From Massilia atriviolacea (GTDB taxonomy: Bacteria > Pseudomonadota > Gammaproteobacteria > Burkholderiales > Burkholderiaceae_D), in contig NZ_RXLQ01000005.1 in the NCBI RefSeq assembly GCF_003953935.1, forward strand, positions 302,625 to 366,624: a DNA stretch of 64,000 nt, given 5' to 3'. Made by a program: the position numbers and the translations under genes. Positions 63,246-64,000 of this stretch are shown here, in pieces. Position 1 is the stretch's first letter; each line of letters starts with the position of its first letter. A model generated the notes under the pieces. The model did no database searches and had not been told where the DNA came from. It saw only the letters and a program-made list of their open reading frames with translations.

Positions 63246-64000
63246 TTGACCGACCCTACACTGGCGCCCGTCGCGCCGCTTCACGCCGACGGCGAACCCG
63301 CCGCGCCGGCCCTGCCGGAAGGCAAACACGATGCCGAAGTCGACCGCCTGTTCAGCGCGGGCGGCCCGCTTGCGCCTTCCGTCGGCAGCTTCAGCCCGCG
63401 CCGCTCGCAGACCGAGATGGCCAAGTCGATCGCCCAGGCCATCGCCGACCAGAGCACCCTGATCGCCGAGGCCGGCACCGGCACCGGCAAGACCTTCGCC
63501 TACCTGGTCCCGGCGCTGCTGTGGGGCGGCAAGACCATCATTTCGACCGGCACCAAGAACTTGCAGGACCAGTTGTTCCTGCGCGACATACCGACCGTGC
63601 GCGCCGCGCTCAAGGCCCCGGTATCGGTGGCCCTGCTCAAGGGCCGTTCGAACTACGTCTGCCACTACCACCTGGAACGCACCCTGCAGAACGGGCGCAT
63701 GACCTCGCGCGACGATGTCGGCAACCTGCGCGAAATCTCGCGCTTCATCAAGATGACCAGCTCGGGCGACAAGGCCGAACTGGCCAAGGTGCCCGAAAAT
63801 GCGCAGATCTGGAACCTGGTCACCTCGACCCGCGACACCTGCATGGGCGCCGAGTGCCAGTACTACCAGGATTGCTTCGTGATGAAGGCGCGCCGCGAAG
63901 CCCAGCAGGCCGACGTGGTGGTGGTCAACCACCACCTGTTCTTCGCCGACGTGGCGCTGAAGGACACCGGCGTGGCCGAGCTGCTGCCCTCGGCCAATAC
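63246..64000 (+). CDS. DinG/YoaA-family ATP-dependent DNA helicase (partial)
   Basis: The protein starts at TTG (63246), since an in-frame stop lies at 63234, and runs off the window after 251 codons. Walker A is AEAGTGTGKTFAYLVPALL, preceded by the Q-motif-like FSPRRSQTEMAKSIAQAI. Iron-sulfur cluster cysteines are in NYVCHY and DTCMGAECQYYQDCF, and VVVNHHLFFAD is the XPD-like motif II region. It unwinds DNA in repair or replication restart. The C-terminal helicase domain is missing from the window. Confidence 0.9.
   Translation, partial: MTDPTLAPVAPLHADGEPAAPALPEGKHDAEVDRLFSAGGPLAPSVGSFSPRRSQTEMAKSIAQAIADQSTLIAEAGTGTGKTFAYLVPALLWGGKTIISTGTKNLQDQLFLRDIPTVRAALKAPVSVALLKGRSNYVCHYHLERTLQNGRMTSRDDVGNLREISRFIKMTSSGDKAELAKVPENAQIWNLVTSTRDTCMGAECQYYQDCFVMKARREAQQADVVVVNHHLFFADVALKDTGVAELLPSAN

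Overview
This window is typical of a high-GC betaproteobacterium, most likely Oxalobacteraceae (Massilia/Duganella/Janthinobacterium type). The evidence is a DUF2863 gene beside acnA, a linked TCA cluster (acnA, mdh, sdhCDAB-sdhE, gltA, odhA-odhB-lpdA), PEP-CTERM proteins, GluQRS, and a DinG-type helicase next to a PP2C phosphatase. This placement is inferred from gene content and order recognised by eye; no search was run. I saw no rRNA, tRNA or CRISPR array.

Layout. 1-2.8 kb: end of a leftward carbohydrate cluster (SDR and two glycosyltransferases). 3-8.5 kb: a lipoprotein esterase, then an AraC-PAS regulator divergent from a four-gene operon that looks like trans-4-hydroxy-L-proline catabolism (DapA-like deaminase plus three-subunit flavin/Fe-S D-hydroxyproline dehydrogenase). 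8.5-12.3 kb: two low-complexity stress-type proteins read away from a shared promoter region with a long inverted repeat, then a hypothetical protein, an M14 carboxypeptidase, a CYTH protein and a DUF2177 membrane protein.

12.4-23 kb is a more AT-rich leftward island of type VI secretion cargo: VgrG, a DUF2169 adaptor, a DUF4150 PAAR-like effector with a C-terminal HNH-like nuclease region, two paralogous beta-propeller-like proteins, a small immunity-like protein, a decayed IS5-family element, a HEAT-type TIGR02270 protein and a translationally coupled thioredoxin-like protein. No T6SS structural genes are present, so it is an orphan VgrG island.

24-37.6 kb is the TCA core. Leftward are mdh, a CitE-like lyase, an MliC-like periplasmic protein, acnA and a DUF2863 gene. 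Rightward are a GntR regulator, sdhCDAB, sdhE and gltA. The divergent mdh/gntR promoter carries palindromes that look like the GntR operator. odhA-odhB-lpdA follows only at 54-60 kb, after about 16 kb of unrelated genes: a secreted protein, GluQRS, PEP-CTERM material, RNase Z, RusA, two Fe(II)/2OG oxygenases, a BlaI-type repressor and an iron-uptake block.

The iron block (45.9-53.6 kb) holds a PiuC-type hydroxylase, a TonB siderophore receptor with its own Fur-like box, and a five-gene operon behind a perfect 9-3-9 Fur-like palindrome: PepSY membrane protein, DUF2271, DUF4198, ApbE and a flavodoxin/FAD/NADP reductase. The DUF2271 protein contains an exact ApbE flavinylation motif (DGVSGAT), so the operon reads as an iron-regulated electron-transfer chain in which a periplasmic protein carries covalent FMN, probably for ferrisiderophore reduction. 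I consider this the most interesting system here, with the VgrG island second. The window ends (60-64 kb) with zapE, a coiled-coil lipoprotein, a PP2C phosphatase, a YdcH-like protein and the start of a DinG/YoaA helicase.
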